From: Sthenelais limicola
Lineage: Eukaryota; Annelida; Polychaeta; Phyllodocida; Sigalionidae
Length of the DNA: 64,000 bases
NCBI GenBank assembly: GCA_942159475.1
Contig: OW804098.1
Span: 116,533,225-116,597,224, forward strand
Direction: 5' to 3'
Shown here: positions 1 to 11,825 of the stretch, piece after piece
Position numbering within the stretch: position 1 is the stretch's first letter
How the letters are laid out: every line of letters begins with the position of its first letter
Position numbers and translations under genes: made by a program
Notes under the pieces: model-generated
What the model saw: only the letters and a program-made list of their open reading frames with translations
What the model was told of the DNA's origin: nothing
The model's database searches: none

Positions 1-50
1 AATCTATTTTTTGCGACTTATGACTCATTTTCCTGAAACACATCTCATTT
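1..50 (-). mobile_element. family A MITE, right end only
   Basis: Bases 1-50 contain TTTTTTGCGACTTATGACTC and ATTTTCCTGAAACACATC, the right terminus of family A, cut by the window edge. Confidence 0.8.
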
Positions 51-900
51 CATCACTATTTGACTGCTGATAAAAAGAGGAACTCTAGTCGAGTTTGGCT
101 AAGATTCAACAACTTTCCAAAATAAAAAGGCAGTAACTAACTCTTACCTACTTAATTCCATGTACAAGGCCATGTGGACCTTGTTCTTGCTTTGTCTAAC
201 GTAGGTGGCACCACCTTCCTATAGACTGCCATTAGAATGTCTAGAAAGAAATAAGCGCTAGATTGGGTTGTGTGGGGATCTTACTCTAAGGCTAGTTGCT
301 TGTATAAATGTGGATTGTTCTCATTTTCAATGACAAACACACTGCCGCTCTCCCTCCTCTCCTATGGTACTGTACCTTGAAATGGTTTTGTTTTAGAGTC
401 TAATTATATGTACACTTGTTGGTCACACCTCTGCTGAGACTTGACCAACTGCACTGCTAGCAGTAGTGGGTGAGAGTGGACCAGCGTGGACATAGGCAAT
501 GCATGTGTAGGTGTTCCTATCTTAATTTAGTTCTGGATATAGTTATGCAGTGGTATAGGTATAGGCACGGGTATGTATGTATACCATGCATGAATGGCGG
601 TGCATTCAAAAGTTCAGCTGCAATTTATGAAGGCTAAATCTTACTCTAGTATTGTTTGTGTGCATTATTGATACATCAATTCCTGATGAAATTGAGAGGA
701 AAATGTCTGTAGATGTGATTGTGGTGGGTTTCATTGCCGATTCCTATACAGTGTTGAAAAGTGGGCAATAAATGGCGTTTCTCTTTCTATCGCGTTCTTC
801 GATGTATCGGATATGATGTAATTGGTGCTGAGGAAGTAGCCTGTTGGCTTCTTCACAGAATAAGTGGTAGTCATATTTCGTCTAGTCCTAGGCTAGGAAA
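51..900. other. gene A intron, no feature recognised
   Basis: AT-rich intron sequence upstream of the first visible gene A exon. I see no exon of XDH and no clear repeat in this stretch. Confidence 0.5.
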
Positions 901-904
901 CCGA

Positions 905-1035
905 TTAAGGAAGTATACATATATATATAGCCATCTAATCACTGACATACCATTCTTATCTGATCTGAGGGTTCGGGCCTGGACTGAACAGAAGTCCTGC
1001 GAACCTGCACTCTTACTGCCTGAGCCACAGCAGGT
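905..1035 (-). mobile_element. repeat D, SINE-like element with tRNA-like head
   Basis: Read on the minus strand, a tRNA-like start (GTGGCTCAGGCAGTAAGAGT) is followed by GTTCAGTCCAGGC and then by the body CCTCAGATCAGATAAGAATG. The same body recurs near 14080, 15425 and 19190. It ends about 55 bp upstream of the gene A exon at 1089. Confidence 0.5.
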
Positions 1036-1088
1036 GGACTTAGTTACAATATAAGTTATTGATATCATAAATGATTATAATTCTACAG

Positions 1089-1217
1089 GTGGCTTGTACA
1101 GTGTTGGACATACCTGCCAGTAAAGTGTTCATCAATGAGACTTCCAGTGCTACCACACCCAACATGTCCCCCACCGCGGCATCCATTGGATCTGACCTCA
1201 ACTGTATGGCTGTAATG
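1089..1217 (+). CDS. XDH: XDH gene A exon (equals gene B exon 27)
   Basis: 43 codons, phase 0 at both ends, acceptor ttctacag and donor gtattg. It encodes [15 protein letters not shown] and [13 protein letters not shown] of the Mo domain. Compared with gene B it has Cys-Thr for Ser-Arg near the start and Cys for Gly in SDLN(C)M. Confidence 0.93.
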
Positions 1218-4200
1218 GTATTGTAAACGTTTATTACGATCATAATCACAATAAGGGGGCAGTTCTCCAACAATGGACGTTTACAAGCCCTCTTTAAGTA
1301 CTTACATTGATATTTGGCTTTGAACAAGTCCACTTTCTTTGGGGATGAAAGTGGTGCACAGCAGAATATTCGGTTTGGGGTACATTGATCATGGCAACAT
1401 TGGAATAATCACGAAATTAGTTCTCATTCATTAAACAATAATGGATACAGTTCCAGTAGATTTAATACAAAAAAACATTCATTCATTATCAGTATGTCTG
1501 AGGATACAGTTGAAATCATTAATCTATAAAGTTTTGATCTTCCCAAATAGAATTGTTTTAGACATTAATTTTGAATGATTTGGGATCAGTTAACCTATGG
1601 GCCATCGTCTGGAGTTTATGCCAAGAATATGAGTACCACTGTTTATAAACTCACCGGCAAAGCCCTCGAGTTTCCATGACCACACAGACCACAACAAACC
1701 AACAAACCTCGGGGTAATAATGCTATAGTAGTGATATGGTATGGAGGAGACGGGTCTGTAATTAACAGGGTCAGTGACGAAAAACAGTGCAATATATAAG
1801 AGGCAGAAGTAATTAATTAGCCAGGAACACTATTTTTTCATTAATTCATTTATTCACCCACATCTCATCTCATTAGTATCATACATTACTCTTGTGAAAG
1901 AGCAGAGACATATATTATTCGTAAAAAAGCTTTAATGCTATGTTTTTAAAATTATTGAAAGTATGTACATAAAGACTTATGAAATGGACTTAAATACGCC
2001 TAGGTCGCACTATAAAGGTAGATAAAGTGTAAATGGAACGAAAGTGCATATATGACCGTGACTGTAAATTATTAGGAAGAATTACTAGAACCCTGACTGT
2101 ATAATATATTGTAAGATATCAGGGCATGCGGAAAATCCCCCCTAGGGTGAAATTGCATTATATTGTCATTAATTCCTGAATAAAGATTTTAGAACAAAAA
2201 AAATATAACTACCTGAATAAAAATGTTTTATATTCTCTGATATCTGTATCTCTAATTATAGTATGCATGCCAGAAGTTAGCAGAGCGCATCGCCCCCTTC
2301 AAGAAAGCAGCCCCCAATGACTCATGGGAAGACTGGGTATGAACTTCTGCATTTGTGAAAGACTTGCATCAAAAGACACAAGCATTATGTGAATGTGTCG
2401 TCCCGTATGCACCTTGAGTTTACTTCTATCTATATTCCATGACATAACGTTATAATAACCTAGTTTATAATTGGGGCTGAAGAACGGGACACTTAACCGT
2501 TCTTTAAGCTTCTCCTGACCCAATTAGAAACCTCAATTGTGCCCAAATACATATTAGATTGCCATGCCATTAAAATTTAATTTAATTTCAAACAATCGTA
2601 CTGTCTTTTCCAGATTGGCCGTGCGTACCATAACAGGGTAAATCTATCTGCTGTAGGATTTTACAAGTGAGTCCCTGTTCACTGATTCATTTAGGGACTG
2701 TCGATAATTAACAACTAGGGGGGGGGGGGGGCGGGGAGAGAGAGGAGAATTGGCCAGAAATTCTTGTTCAAAATTGTATGATCCCCCCTTGTCTTCTGCA
2801 AAATGTCTTGCCTCCCCCCCTTGAAAGTTTGTGCAATATTTCATGACCCCCCCTACATCATTATAGTTCTGAGTCTGTGCTAAAACAACGTGCCCCCCCC
2901 CTGAAAATTCTCCACTCCATCCCACCACCCCCAGTGGTTAAAAATGAACAGTACCTTAGTTGGTATTTCATCCTTTCATGAAAGTGTCGATGGCGGTTAG
3001 AAACATTTGCTATTTAAAAATTCCAACTTGAGCCCAACGTGTGGTTGGTAAAAGAACATGACATGACACTTGTGTTATACATTTCTGTGAATAATTATTT
3101 GAAATATTTTGATGGGAACAAACACAATAATTTGTCGGTACCTAGCTCTTATTTATCTTATCTTGTTTGAAATACTAAAATGATCTTAGCTTGATATGTA
3201 ATTAATGCCATTTACACCGTCATCTGACATTATTTTGCTTTTGTTGTATAAAATCTAAAATACATAATATGTATGTAATACTTTTATTTCTATTTGTACA
3301 CCTACATTTTGATGCAAGCACAGAAAAAGGGATAAAGAATAAATCGAGAATATATCAAAAAGATGTTGAATTGTAGTGTTCATAAATGGACAGCTTTTAT
3401 AATGGAGATAATTGTTTTTGACATGGCCCGAAAGCAGTATGTGTTCAATATAATTTAGTTAAGAAAGTACTTAATTTATCAGGACACCAGGACTTAAACC
3501 CTTTGACTGGACGGAAGACATAAACGCAGACAATGACACCAGGCCATACACCTATTTCACCAGTGGAGCTGCTGTAACTGAGGTAGAAATAGACTGCCTC
3601 ACAGGAGACCACGTGGTAAGGCCAACATCCAATCAGAGTGCAGCAAAATGAATTATGTCACAGGAAAATGAGTCATAAGTCGAAATGTAGATATTTTTCA
3701 ATGTGATTGAACCCTTGGGTAGCTTAGCGCTTTTGGTGCATGGCATGAATATATATGGGCCAAATTTCAAGACTCTGTATTGAATATAATTATGCATATC
3801 TGAGGTCATCCTAAGTAATTTATGTTACAGAAAAATGAGTCACATGTGGCATAGTAGCTATTTCTCAAAGTGTTTTATTCACAATACTTCTTTGTAAAAA
3901 TGTTCTCATTTTGGGGATACTTAACGCTTCCCGTAGCATGAATATGGGTAGGAAATTTCCACACAGTATATATGTACACCATTTTTCAGATCATCCTAGT
4001 ATATTTAGCTACTTTACTAGTAATGTGTCCATCCAAAGATATTGCAACTTTTTTTTCAAAAATAAAAATATCAAACTTAAAATATATCATCATTGGAACC
4101 ATTGGAATCATTGGAATCATTGGAATCCACCTAATCTCACCTTTTCAAATATGATTTGTTGTTGGTACTTTTATTTATCTGTGGATAATGTCGGCGGGTC

Positions 4201-7200
4201 TAAACTCCCAACAATTAGGGAGGGTTTCAAGCCCTGCCGGACACGGTGGTTAACATATTTAGTAAGAGTAACAATCCACCAGCACGTCGACGACATGAAG
4301 GTGGCTCTTACTTCTTGTGGTTTTAGTATAATAATCATAATTTATGCAAGAACGAGCTCCAGCGGTGCAATTACACGGGATATAAAGTCAAACTGTTTGC
4401 ATTATTACTAGACTAGTCAAGGGACCAGGAGAATCACTCTCTTTATACCACTTTAGACACTCAATGGTCATTTCTAGTTAGATCAATGTATGAGTACGAC
4501 TAAAATGAGACATATATGTGAGCGTGAGACATGCGTAGACTGAGGATTTGATAATAGAGGAATCAGCAAGGAAACCAAAAGGAACCAATGAAGGAGGAGG
4601 GGGAGGTAGAGAGACCTAGTGTTACTACTTCAAGTAAGAGAACCAACGAGGGGGTCACAAAGCCTGATAAAGCCATGATTGTATCTAAACATTCTTTTGC
4701 GACTTGTGACTCATTTTTCTGTAATACCTCATTTATGATCCTGAAATCTGAATATCTGAACAGCAACTAGAAGAAACAATAAGAAAGTCTTAGTACGTTA
4801 AGATATACCCCCTCAATGTTCAATACAATAAAGTTAAATAAAGCAAAAAAGACAATAGAATAGCAAATAATTATTAATTGTGTTCTTTGACCCAGGTACT
4901 GAGGACAGATATAGTGATGGACATAGGCAAGAGCCTCAACCCAGCCATAGATGTAGGTCAGATAGAAGGAGGATTTGCACAGGTCAGTAATAATAACAAT
5001 ATCAATACAAATGTTAAGATATAGTATATACTATGAGTAACAGTAATTTGGAAACATTAAAAAAAACCATCTGTTATGTTTCTCCATACCCTTGGTAACA
5101 TACTGTTATATGTATATATGTTTATTTCACCCTTGATATGCTCAGTCCATAGAAATAACATAGGCTGTGTATATTGTTTAGCTGGTCAGTAACTGAAGCG
5201 ACATTGCACGCGGGCAATACACGGCCGACCTACTTTTTTTTGCGCTGTGCGCATGCGTTCTTTCTGATCTTTGCCAGTTCCGGTCCTTCTTCGGAGCCAT
5301 GTTTTCGAAGCGAATCAAGCTAAAGAACTGAATATTTAACAATTTATTTCTCAAAATTTAACATTAGTTTAGTGTGCGGGGTGAAATAAACACAGAACAA
5401 CCCTTGGATTCTCGGCGTCGTGAATATTCACCCATGACGGTCGCGGGACTACCGTCCCTTGACCGTCATCGGTGAATATTCACTCCCACCTCGAATCCCG
5501 GGTAGTTCGGTGTATATACTATATTTCCTTAAATTACCGCCTCCCTTCGCTTATCAACTCAAGAAATCTATACCCAGTGGTAATTCAAGACCCGACGGTA
5601 ATTCAAATACAGAACTTAATACATTTCCACTTAAATAGCATACTCAACCTCGGTGCTAATTCAAGACCTGGCAGTTATTCAAGGCCCAGCGGTATTTCAA
5701 GGAAATACAGTATTTTTCCATTGTCCCTTGACAAGCACTTCCAGGGATTAGTGATAGAGCTCCTCTTGCTCCTTGAGTGTTCAAAATCATTAAAATAAAT
5801 ATGAATCAACCCATTAATTGATCTGATAACTCAAACTGCTAATAAATCTTGTTTTTTTCTAACAAATAACTAGACTTTGACAACCTCTGTCATTTATATT
5901 ACATCAATATATAACTTGTTTCCATGGTTACAGGGCTATGGCTTGTTCACTCTGGAGGAGCAGGTGTACTCCCCGGATGGCTACCAGTTTACCCGCGGCC
6001 CTGGAGCATACAAGATACCAGGCCTGGGAGACATCCCCCAGCAGCTCAACGTTACTCTACTGAAGGGTAGCTCCAACCCTAAGGCGGTCTACTCATCCAA
6101 GGTAATATATGGCATTTATTTCTGCATGTTCATTACATTTGATCTGAGGAATAATTTTCATGGCCTTAAGTTAACTGAATTCCAAGTTTCTCATGGCAAC
6201 TATACATAGACATAGAAGCTGGGATTGCACTAATTAGCAGGTTTCCCACGACATATATGTGATATGATGTTTTACAGATAAATGAATCAGAAGCCGCCAA
6301 ATTGATATTTTTGAAAGTGTTATTCTCAAGGTCCCTTGAGATCTTGGTTGAGCCTGCACTGCACCTTTATATTGGTACTAAATTGATAACCTAAACCTAA
6401 AAAAAAAAAAGGCTAAGGCAAAAGAAAATAGGTGTGTTTCCAGTTCCTTCCCTCCCCTAGCTTTACAACACTTTTTTTCAAACCTTAAAGCATTTCCTAA
6501 GTGGAACGCCATTTCTTTTTATATTAGTAAACATCATCTCTTGGGCCTCAAGTCTTGAACAAGCATGCTTTAGTTTAAAACAAACCCCTTCTCCTCCTAC
6601 ATAGTCTCCACTGGTTTGATCCGGAAACTAATTTTCTTGGCTAAGGCAAAGTGTAGTTTTGAATTATTGCATTCCAATATTCACTCTCTCTCTTTTTACA
6701 CCTACCAGGCTGTTGGTGAGCCCCCCTTGTTCCTGGGGGCATCCGCCTTTTTAGCCATTAAAGATGCTGTTTTCGCAGCCCGGAAAGCTTCAGGATTGTC
6801 CGGACGCTTTAAGCTGGATAGTCCAGCCACAGCAGAGAGGATACGCATGGCCTGTGTAGACAAATTTACCAAACAGGTGAGTGCATATGATCTAAATAAA
6901 CCAAACACGTGGGTGCATATGATCTGAGGTAAAGACATTATTGTCAAGTAGTACTGCAATGTGGCTCATGAAGCCATAGTTAACTTACTCAGGTACACCA
7001 GTTTTCAGCCTAATTCTCGCAAACCCGGGTTACGGAGTGTGGTGTGCAAATTTAAAACCAGTGATAATTCTCACCACCACCACCTACCAGGAGACATCAA
7101 GGAAGCGGTTTCAGTGCTAAAACTAAACATTTGTTAGAAAATTGACGTCGCACTAATTCTTAATCAATTTGGATAGTTCAAATACCTGCATAATACTGTC

Positions 7201-7554
7201 ATTGTTGAAAACTATTTGATATATAGGATTAGTTTATAGTGTGAAAATTAAATTCTTCTTCTGTGAGTGTTGGAGTATGCAAAACCAAAGAGCAAACCTG
7301 CCCACTTTGCCTTATCAGGAAGTAACGCAGGAAGTCTGAGCACTGCCAAGAGTACTTCCAAATTAAAAACCTAGGTGGTGCCTAGATCAAATATCATTAA
7401 TTCGGACTGTGAGAATTAAGCGGAAATTCCATGTTGTCCATAAATAATCTTTAATAAGAGCAGCTAACGTTTTTTAACAAATGACAATGTTTCCATTTTT
7501 CAGATCCCGGTACCCGAACCTGGCACGTACAAACCATGGACTGTGCAACTGTAA
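1089..7554 (+). CDS. XDH: XDH gene A, 3' part (last 8 coding exons; 5' end outside window)
   Basis: Spliced C-terminal part of a xanthine dehydrogenase/oxidoreductase, a molybdo-flavoenzyme that oxidises hypoxanthine to xanthine and urate in the cytosol. Coding exons: 1089-1217, 2262-2336, 2614-2666, 3483-3615, 4896-4982, 5934-6101, 6709-6876, 7504-7554; all junctions are AG/GT and phases match. Visible motifs are TSPTAAS-like ([14 protein letters not shown]), [40 protein letters not shown] and the catalytic loop [11 protein letters not shown] (Glu equals bovine Glu1261), ending KPWTVQL. This covers about 290 residues of the Mo domain. No stop or frameshift is seen in this part. Earlier exons must lie left of base 1. 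The same eight exons recur with the same phases in gene B at 53289-62067, so A and B are tandem paralogues. Assignment to XDH rather than aldehyde oxidase rests on overall similarity, since the diagnostic pocket residues are outside the window. Confidence 0.92.
2262..2336 (+). CDS. XDH: XDH gene A exon (equals gene B exon 28)
   Basis: 25 codons reading [20 protein letters not shown] then SWEDW, phase 0/0, donor gtatga. It matches the ACQTILKRLEPFKK...GSWEDW segment known from vertebrate XDH. Confidence 0.93.
2614..2666 (+). CDS. XDH: XDH gene A exon (equals gene B exon 29)
   Basis: 53 bp, 17 codons plus two bases, encoding [17 protein letters not shown]; acceptor ttttccag, donor gtgagt. It matches the family segment AAY.D.VSLSATGFY. 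Confidence 0.92.
2700..2935. repeat. low-complexity G/C-run block in gene A intron
   Basis: Runs of 12 G and several runs of 6-8 C spaced 40-60 bp apart. No coding potential is credible; the antisense open frame here is a by-product of the homopolymers. Confidence 0.6.
3483..3615 (+). CDS. XDH: XDH gene A exon (equals gene B exon 30)
   Basis: 133 bp, enters in phase 2 (completes Lys). It encodes [12 protein letters not shown], then [20 protein letters not shown] and DHV; donor gtaagg. It is one codon longer than the gene B equivalent (133 against 130 bp). Confidence 0.93.
3655..4729. mobile_element. family A MITE fragments interrupted by a SINE-like insertion
   Basis: GGAAAATGAGTCATAAGTCG at 3663 and AAAAATGAGTCACATG at 3832 are family A left ends. 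Internal family sequence runs to about 4160, and a right end (TTTTGCGACTTGTGACTCAT) follows at 4697. Between 4160 and 4690 lies unrelated DNA that includes a tRNA-like T-arm (GAGGGTTTCAAGCCCTGCC, 4220-4240). It also holds ATTGGAATC-type triplets (4092-4127). Confidence 0.6.
4896..4982 (+). CDS. XDH: XDH gene A exon (equals gene B exon 31)
   Basis: 29 codons encoding [18 protein letters not shown] and GQIEGGFAQ. It differs from the gene B exon at only a few residues. Donor gtcagt is the same in both genes. Confidence 0.94.
5420..5483. repeat. palindrome, 23-bp arms
   Basis: Arms 5420-5442 and 5461-5483 pair with one mismatch (core GTGAATATTCACC / GACGGTC), loop 18 nt. It sits in a gene A intron, inside a locally GC-richer block (5200-5500). 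Confidence 0.75.
5934..6101 (+). CDS. XDH: XDH gene A exon (equals gene B exon 32)
   Basis: 56 codons encoding [33 protein letters not shown] and the NPKAVYSSK segment. At the protein level it looks identical to gene B exon 32. The preceding intron end (ttgtttccatggttacag) is also shared. Confidence 0.94.
6404..6660. mobile_element. copy of TIR element with end AAATAGGTGTGTTTCC
   Basis: GGCTAAGGCAAAAGAAAATA followed by GGTGTGTTTCC near 6411-6441, and an inverted relic (GGAAACTAATTTTCTTGGCT) near 6622-6641. The same ends bound the better-preserved copy at 43588-43950. Confidence 0.5.
6709..6876 (+). CDS. XDH: XDH gene A exon with catalytic Glu (equals gene B exon 33)
   Basis: 56 codons with [20 protein letters not shown]; the Glu of GEPP is the catalytic base known from bovine XOR (Glu1261). 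The exon ends [11 protein letters not shown]. Acceptor ctaccag, donor gtgagt. Confidence 0.94.
7504..7554 (+). CDS. XDH: XDH gene A terminal exon and stop
   Basis: Sixteen codons ([16 protein letters not shown]) plus TAA. The intron just before it and the first ~40 bp of 3' UTR (TAGTTTGCCTAGCCGCCATC) are nearly identical to gene B, showing that the duplication or later gene conversion included non-coding DNA. Confidence 0.94.
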   Translation: MPVPEPGTYKPWTVQL

Positions 7555-8472
7555 TAGTTTGCCTAGCCGCCATCTTAAATCTGGAAGTTGTTAGCAAACA
7601 GAGGAAAAACATCCAATGTCTAATGTATAAATGTGTAAATGTATATATAGCTATGTGATAATTATGGTATATGATATATATATGACAGATTATGCATCAA
7701 CAGTGCTCCAGCAGGTCAGTAATGGAGGTTATTAAAGCTGCATTCTTAGTTACCGTATTACAACAAAAAGCTTACTAAAAAACGAACAAATCTGAATATA
7801 CTCATATTATGACTTATATGGGACAAAATCATCAATATCCTGCTTATGTTATATTTATAGAAGAATTTGAAGTCTAATCGGTCTGACGCCACTGCAGGAG
7901 GTGTATTTGGCGAGTCTCTGAAATATGAATGTGGAATTTTTAAACAAAAACAACGGGACAAAATCATCTAAGATTGAACTCAAATGACTTTTAGGTTTGT
8001 TGGAAAGGAACAGAACAAAAAGTAGAAAACCATTAGTGTATGATTGATGTTAACTGAGAGTGCAGCTTTGCCTAAGGTGGTTCTATATAATTTGGGTGGA
8101 GAACCTGTACAACTGCAAATGAGCCCATGATTTGCAAAGCCATATAGATCAGAGGACAGTGATCCCTTGTAAAATTTCATATGCTGTGAGGTTATGAATA
8201 TATAATCATATATTATTAGAGTTGATAATTAAGTTGGTATTAATCAAATCAGATGTATTGGTTAATTAATGTATATTTGTATTACAAACATAACATTTGG
8301 TTCTTCTAATTTCCTCATATTTATTATTGTACTCATATACATTATAACCTACCAAGTTGAGGTTTGCAGGAATATTAACAATACAGGTTAGCTCCCTTTG
8401 AACACACTCACATTAGTGCGTTACTTACCTGCGTACAAATATTAATATTCATTTAATCATTGATTCCTCTTC
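7555..8472. other. gene A 3' flank, mostly unassigned
   Basis: The first 40 bp are conserved with the gene B 3' UTR. At 7690-7745 a GCTCCAGCAGGTCAGTAATG segment matches the hairpin at 24313-24425. At 7980-8075 is a short dispersed repeat (CTGAGAGTGCAGCTTTG) that also occurs at 45440-45590, 52890-53010, 59460-59580 and 63110-63210. No gene recognised. Confidence 0.5.
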
Positions 8473-9960
8473 TTCTTTTTTTTGAAAAACTTTTATTCAG
8501 CCTGTCAACAAATAACTGTTCTCTATCTCGGGGTCACTCATATTACTTATACATCAAACCCTCTGCGCTTCATGTGTATATTTCTGAAATGTAGAATTAA
8601 CTTGAAGATCATGCACATGGATTACATATTACATAAGTCAGATTTTCAGAAAATGTACAATTGGCAGCTCTACGTATTTAGTAATTTCTGCTACATTCTG
8701 CTAAATATTAATAAATTTGGGGTATATCTGAGTATATTTAGTATCGCATTGATTTAAAGTATCAGTTCTGATATGTTAAACAGCATTTGGAAGCTCATTT
8801 TTGTCCTAAATGTGGGTTATTTGAGAGGATTGGTGAAGGCGAATTGTACATTTTCTGAAAATCTGACCCACATATGAAATGGAACGAGTAGGCGTTTGTT
8901 TCATTGAAGTTTTTTTTTTCTTTTTTCTTTTTTGTATTGTTTCGAGAACTGTCTTATGTGGGAGCCTGTTGGGGTATATATTACCGTTGGAAAAAAGATA
9001 CGATGGATCGTATAATTATCTCATCGTTTTTGGCTTAATGATAAAAAAGAAGGAAATGTTGTGCAAGGGGGGAGAAAGATGTTCTATCTTATTCGTTCAG
9101 ACTCTTTAGATCTGCATGGAGTTTTCTCCAAACATTAGAAACTTCTTTGGTCATATATAATTAACATTTTGTTCTGATATAATTATGGTAATACATTTGT
9201 TCTCCAGCTCAGCAATTACATCATAAAAAGCGATTTTCCCTTCATGGAAGAGTTTTTGTCTATGGATAAAGTATTTTACATTCAAGATGATCCAGTTTAA
9301 ATCTTTGTACCAGTATCATATATTACAGTTCCGAAGAGTATATCTTCTGTTCTGAATTGTATTTTTCCATTTCTCATTTCGAAGGGGGGGGGGGGGGGGT
9401 GGGGGTTTCCACTTCTAGACGAGTTCAGATGACCCATTGAGCATAATAGTGACAATATTCTTTTCCATAGTCTTTTTGTTTCCGGACATTCAACGAAAAA
9501 GTGGTTTATGCTTGGCAGAAGGAGCATGTGCGAGAATCGATTATTTGTAGGTTTCTAAGTACATCATTTAGATTTTTAGATTTAGATTTAGAAACTTTTA
9601 TTGTCGACATATTATCGCTGACAGAGTACGGTTCTCCAACTAAAGGGAGGTCTCCATGTTCTCTGATGTTTTACGCAATCCATATACAATAAACAATTCC
9701 CCAGTTGTCATTGACGAAAGGGGTACACTGTTATGTTTAAATTAACCTTTATTGTACATTGGAAATAATGTTCTTTAGCGCTAAATTGATAAAATATTAA
9801 ATATTCTCAGATCAATCTTCCATTAATTTTCTCTCATAATTCACAAATGAAACTCAATAATGTCATTTTAAATAGTATTAAGGTGTTTTTTTGCCTATCA
9901 TTGCAAGTGATTGTCCTGTGTAATATCCTATATTGAAAGGCCTAGGCTTGTAACTTAGAC
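8473..9960 (-). mobile_element. LINE remnant, antisense, interrupted by a family B MITE
   Basis: 8477-8630 resembles the 3' UTR of the LINE at 17112-19179 (CTTTTATTCAGCCTGTCAAC). After the MITE at 8635-8871 it resumes. 9230-9530 encodes on the minus strand a zf-RVT-like piece, NHFFVECPETKRLWKRILSL, comparable to [20 protein letters not shown] of that LINE. 9890-9960 matches a further upstream part. Heavily decayed, with a G-run at 9384-9410 and a TTTAGATTTAGA tail insertion near 9570-9600. Confidence 0.7.
8635..8871. mobile_element. family B MITE (copy 1)
   Basis: TIRs GTCAGATTTTCAGAAAATGT (left) and ACATTTTCTGAAAATCTGAC (right), about 237 bp, with GGGTTATTTGAGAGGATTGG internally. Inserted in the LINE remnant. 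Confidence 0.85.
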
Positions 9961-10073
9961 TCGCAGGTTGACTTGTATGGCCTTACTTTCGTCGATTCCT
10001 CATTAACTGGATCTAACAACACATATAGATACTTCTAGACATATCAAATCCCTCACCATGTATATCCATCACC

Positions 10074-10595
10074 ATGTACACTGTGACCACACTGAATGTC
10101 CGTTTCGCGCTGCACGTACATCCTTTTTGAATAGGCCAATCAATGCTGCCTAAACATTTCCTTAGATATCTCCGTTTCTACACCATCTATGACAGTGCAC
10201 AATCCCACACACCTTTAGTACCCCAATATATCGTCTTGATTACAGCATAATATACTCATAGCTGTGTGTCAAGTTAGAGAAAACTCCTGTATAAAATTGT
10301 TGTGGGATGTCCGTACAGGTTTTAGAGGATGTCCGTGCTACAAAAATTGTAGCACGGACATCTATGATTTTTGTTTTTGAAGGCATTGTGACAAAACAAC
10401 GTAGATTTACAGCATATATTATACACCAATACTAAACTTAGGCCATTCAATATGTCTCCTAGAGTTAGGAAGGACTACCATGCTCGAAATCTGGAGAAAC
10501 AAAGTGAAATAAGTTACCAATGGAACTTAACATCTGCTATCTTTTTGATGTACGTGCAGCGCGAAACGGACATTCAGTGTGGTCACAGTGATGTA
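10074..10595. mobile_element. 512-bp non-autonomous DNA transposon with 44-bp perfect TIRs and ATGTA TSD
   Basis: TIRs 10079-10122 and 10547-10590 begin CACTGTGACCACACTGAATG and are exact reverse complements over 44 bp. ATGTA flanks both ends (10074-10078, 10591-10595), giving a 5-bp target duplication. Inside, 10326-10362 is a perfect hairpin (GATGTCCGTGCTACAA, 5-nt loop). No open frame. Perfect TIRs suggest recent activity. Confidence 0.88.
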
Positions 10596-10964
10596 TATAT
10601 TGGCGACGGGAGCTAGGCAACGGGAGCAAGTAAACATGCCATTCTCTAATGCCCACTCGCCTCATCCACACGTGCTTGAAAATCTTTCTCTTAACTTTAT
10701 ATTTATTACATGTATGATGTTTATGGTGAAATAAACCTCCTTTATTGCTGGTTCAAGACCATCCCTCTGTTATGTCTACTTTATTCACAGCATCATCTCT
10801 AAGCAGATATATTAGCCACATATTAGGCGCAAAATGTTTTCCAAAATACAATTTTGTGACCCCATCTCGTAAAAACAAACCATAATTGCATCTAAAATAT
10901 TATGAGCACACCACTATAAGAGATCAACTCAGTGATTCCCTGACTTATTTAAATGTGATCTGTT

Positions 10965-11130
10965 ATAGGAAAATGAGTCGTAAGTCGCAAAAGAAATGGA
11001 TTTTGAGATACCATCATACTTAAAAACATGAGATCAAGGGTATTGCAATGAATATTAGTTTACATTAAGGGCATCTGTTGCGTCCCAAAGTCGTCATCTG
11101 TACAATCTATGTAATATTACTGTAGTGGCC
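10965..11130. mobile_element. family A MITE fragment
   Basis: Left end TAGGAAAATGAGTCGTAAGT CGCAAAAG followed by internal family sequence (GAGATACCATCATACTTAAA); the right part is missing. Confidence 0.7.
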
Positions 11131-11825
11131 CATTCATAAGCCCGGGCTTGTATTTGTTTAGACCCCCCTCTTGCCCCGGCTTGCAATTGAGATAGGCTTT
11201 TAATTGAGAATTAAATTTTAGTGGATTTTATTTTTTCATGACCCCTACACCCCCGGTCTGTATTCGAGATAGGCTCCCGGCTTATAAACGGGCCACTACG
11301 GTATAGAATATTCCTCGTTTTTTTCACATATTACACATACCCAAAATACATTACTAAGACACCTTTTCCTATTACCGACCAGATATTCCTATTCCTGGAA
11401 CAAATAATTTCATGGCACCGACTATTTCTTCATTACGGAGATCTTTTCACCCATTATAAGGAGTGTTTTTACCATGACAACTCCCCTATTACCCATGACC
11501 TGTGTCATCTGATGCTATACACAATTAATAAAACTCTTCAAATACCTCTTCATGCATACAACAATAACTAACAGTGCTATATAATGTATATTTGTATGAT
11601 CCCAACCACTAGACGTTGTTTTCCAAGCCTTTATATGCACTGAAACCTATGCTTAACTCATCTATTATATATGCTGTATATAGTGATATCATAATGTATG
11701 TGCTAAATGATTTATATATAATATATCTACGTAATGGAATTTTTAAAAATAATGGAGGTAGAATTTTGTATGATTTCCCGGTATTAATTTAGTATTTAAA
11801 ACAGCGACTGAATAATTATAGAGAA
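11131..11825. other. intergenic, no gene recognised
   Basis: AT-rich sequence. A weak inverted pair lies at 11135-11300 (GCCCATTCATAAGCCCGGGC and GGCTTATAAACGGGCCACTA), a small foldback of about 165 bp related to the ATTTATAAGCCTGCCCC motif near exon 23. Confidence 0.45.

Noticed and set aside
761..1054. 97-codon + strand frame before gene A's first visible exon
   Set aside because: Does not resemble the expected preceding XDH segment ([11 protein letters not shown]) and overlaps the antisense SINE-like repeat D.
3911..4411. 166-codon + strand frame with NHW repeats
   Set aside because: It spans MITE and SINE-like sequence; the NHW run is a TTGGAATCA simple repeat.
1089..7554. Gene A as a truncated pseudogene consisting only of the last eight exons
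   Set aside because: All visible exons are open with good splice sites, and the gene is simply cut by the window edge; upstream exons cannot be judged.
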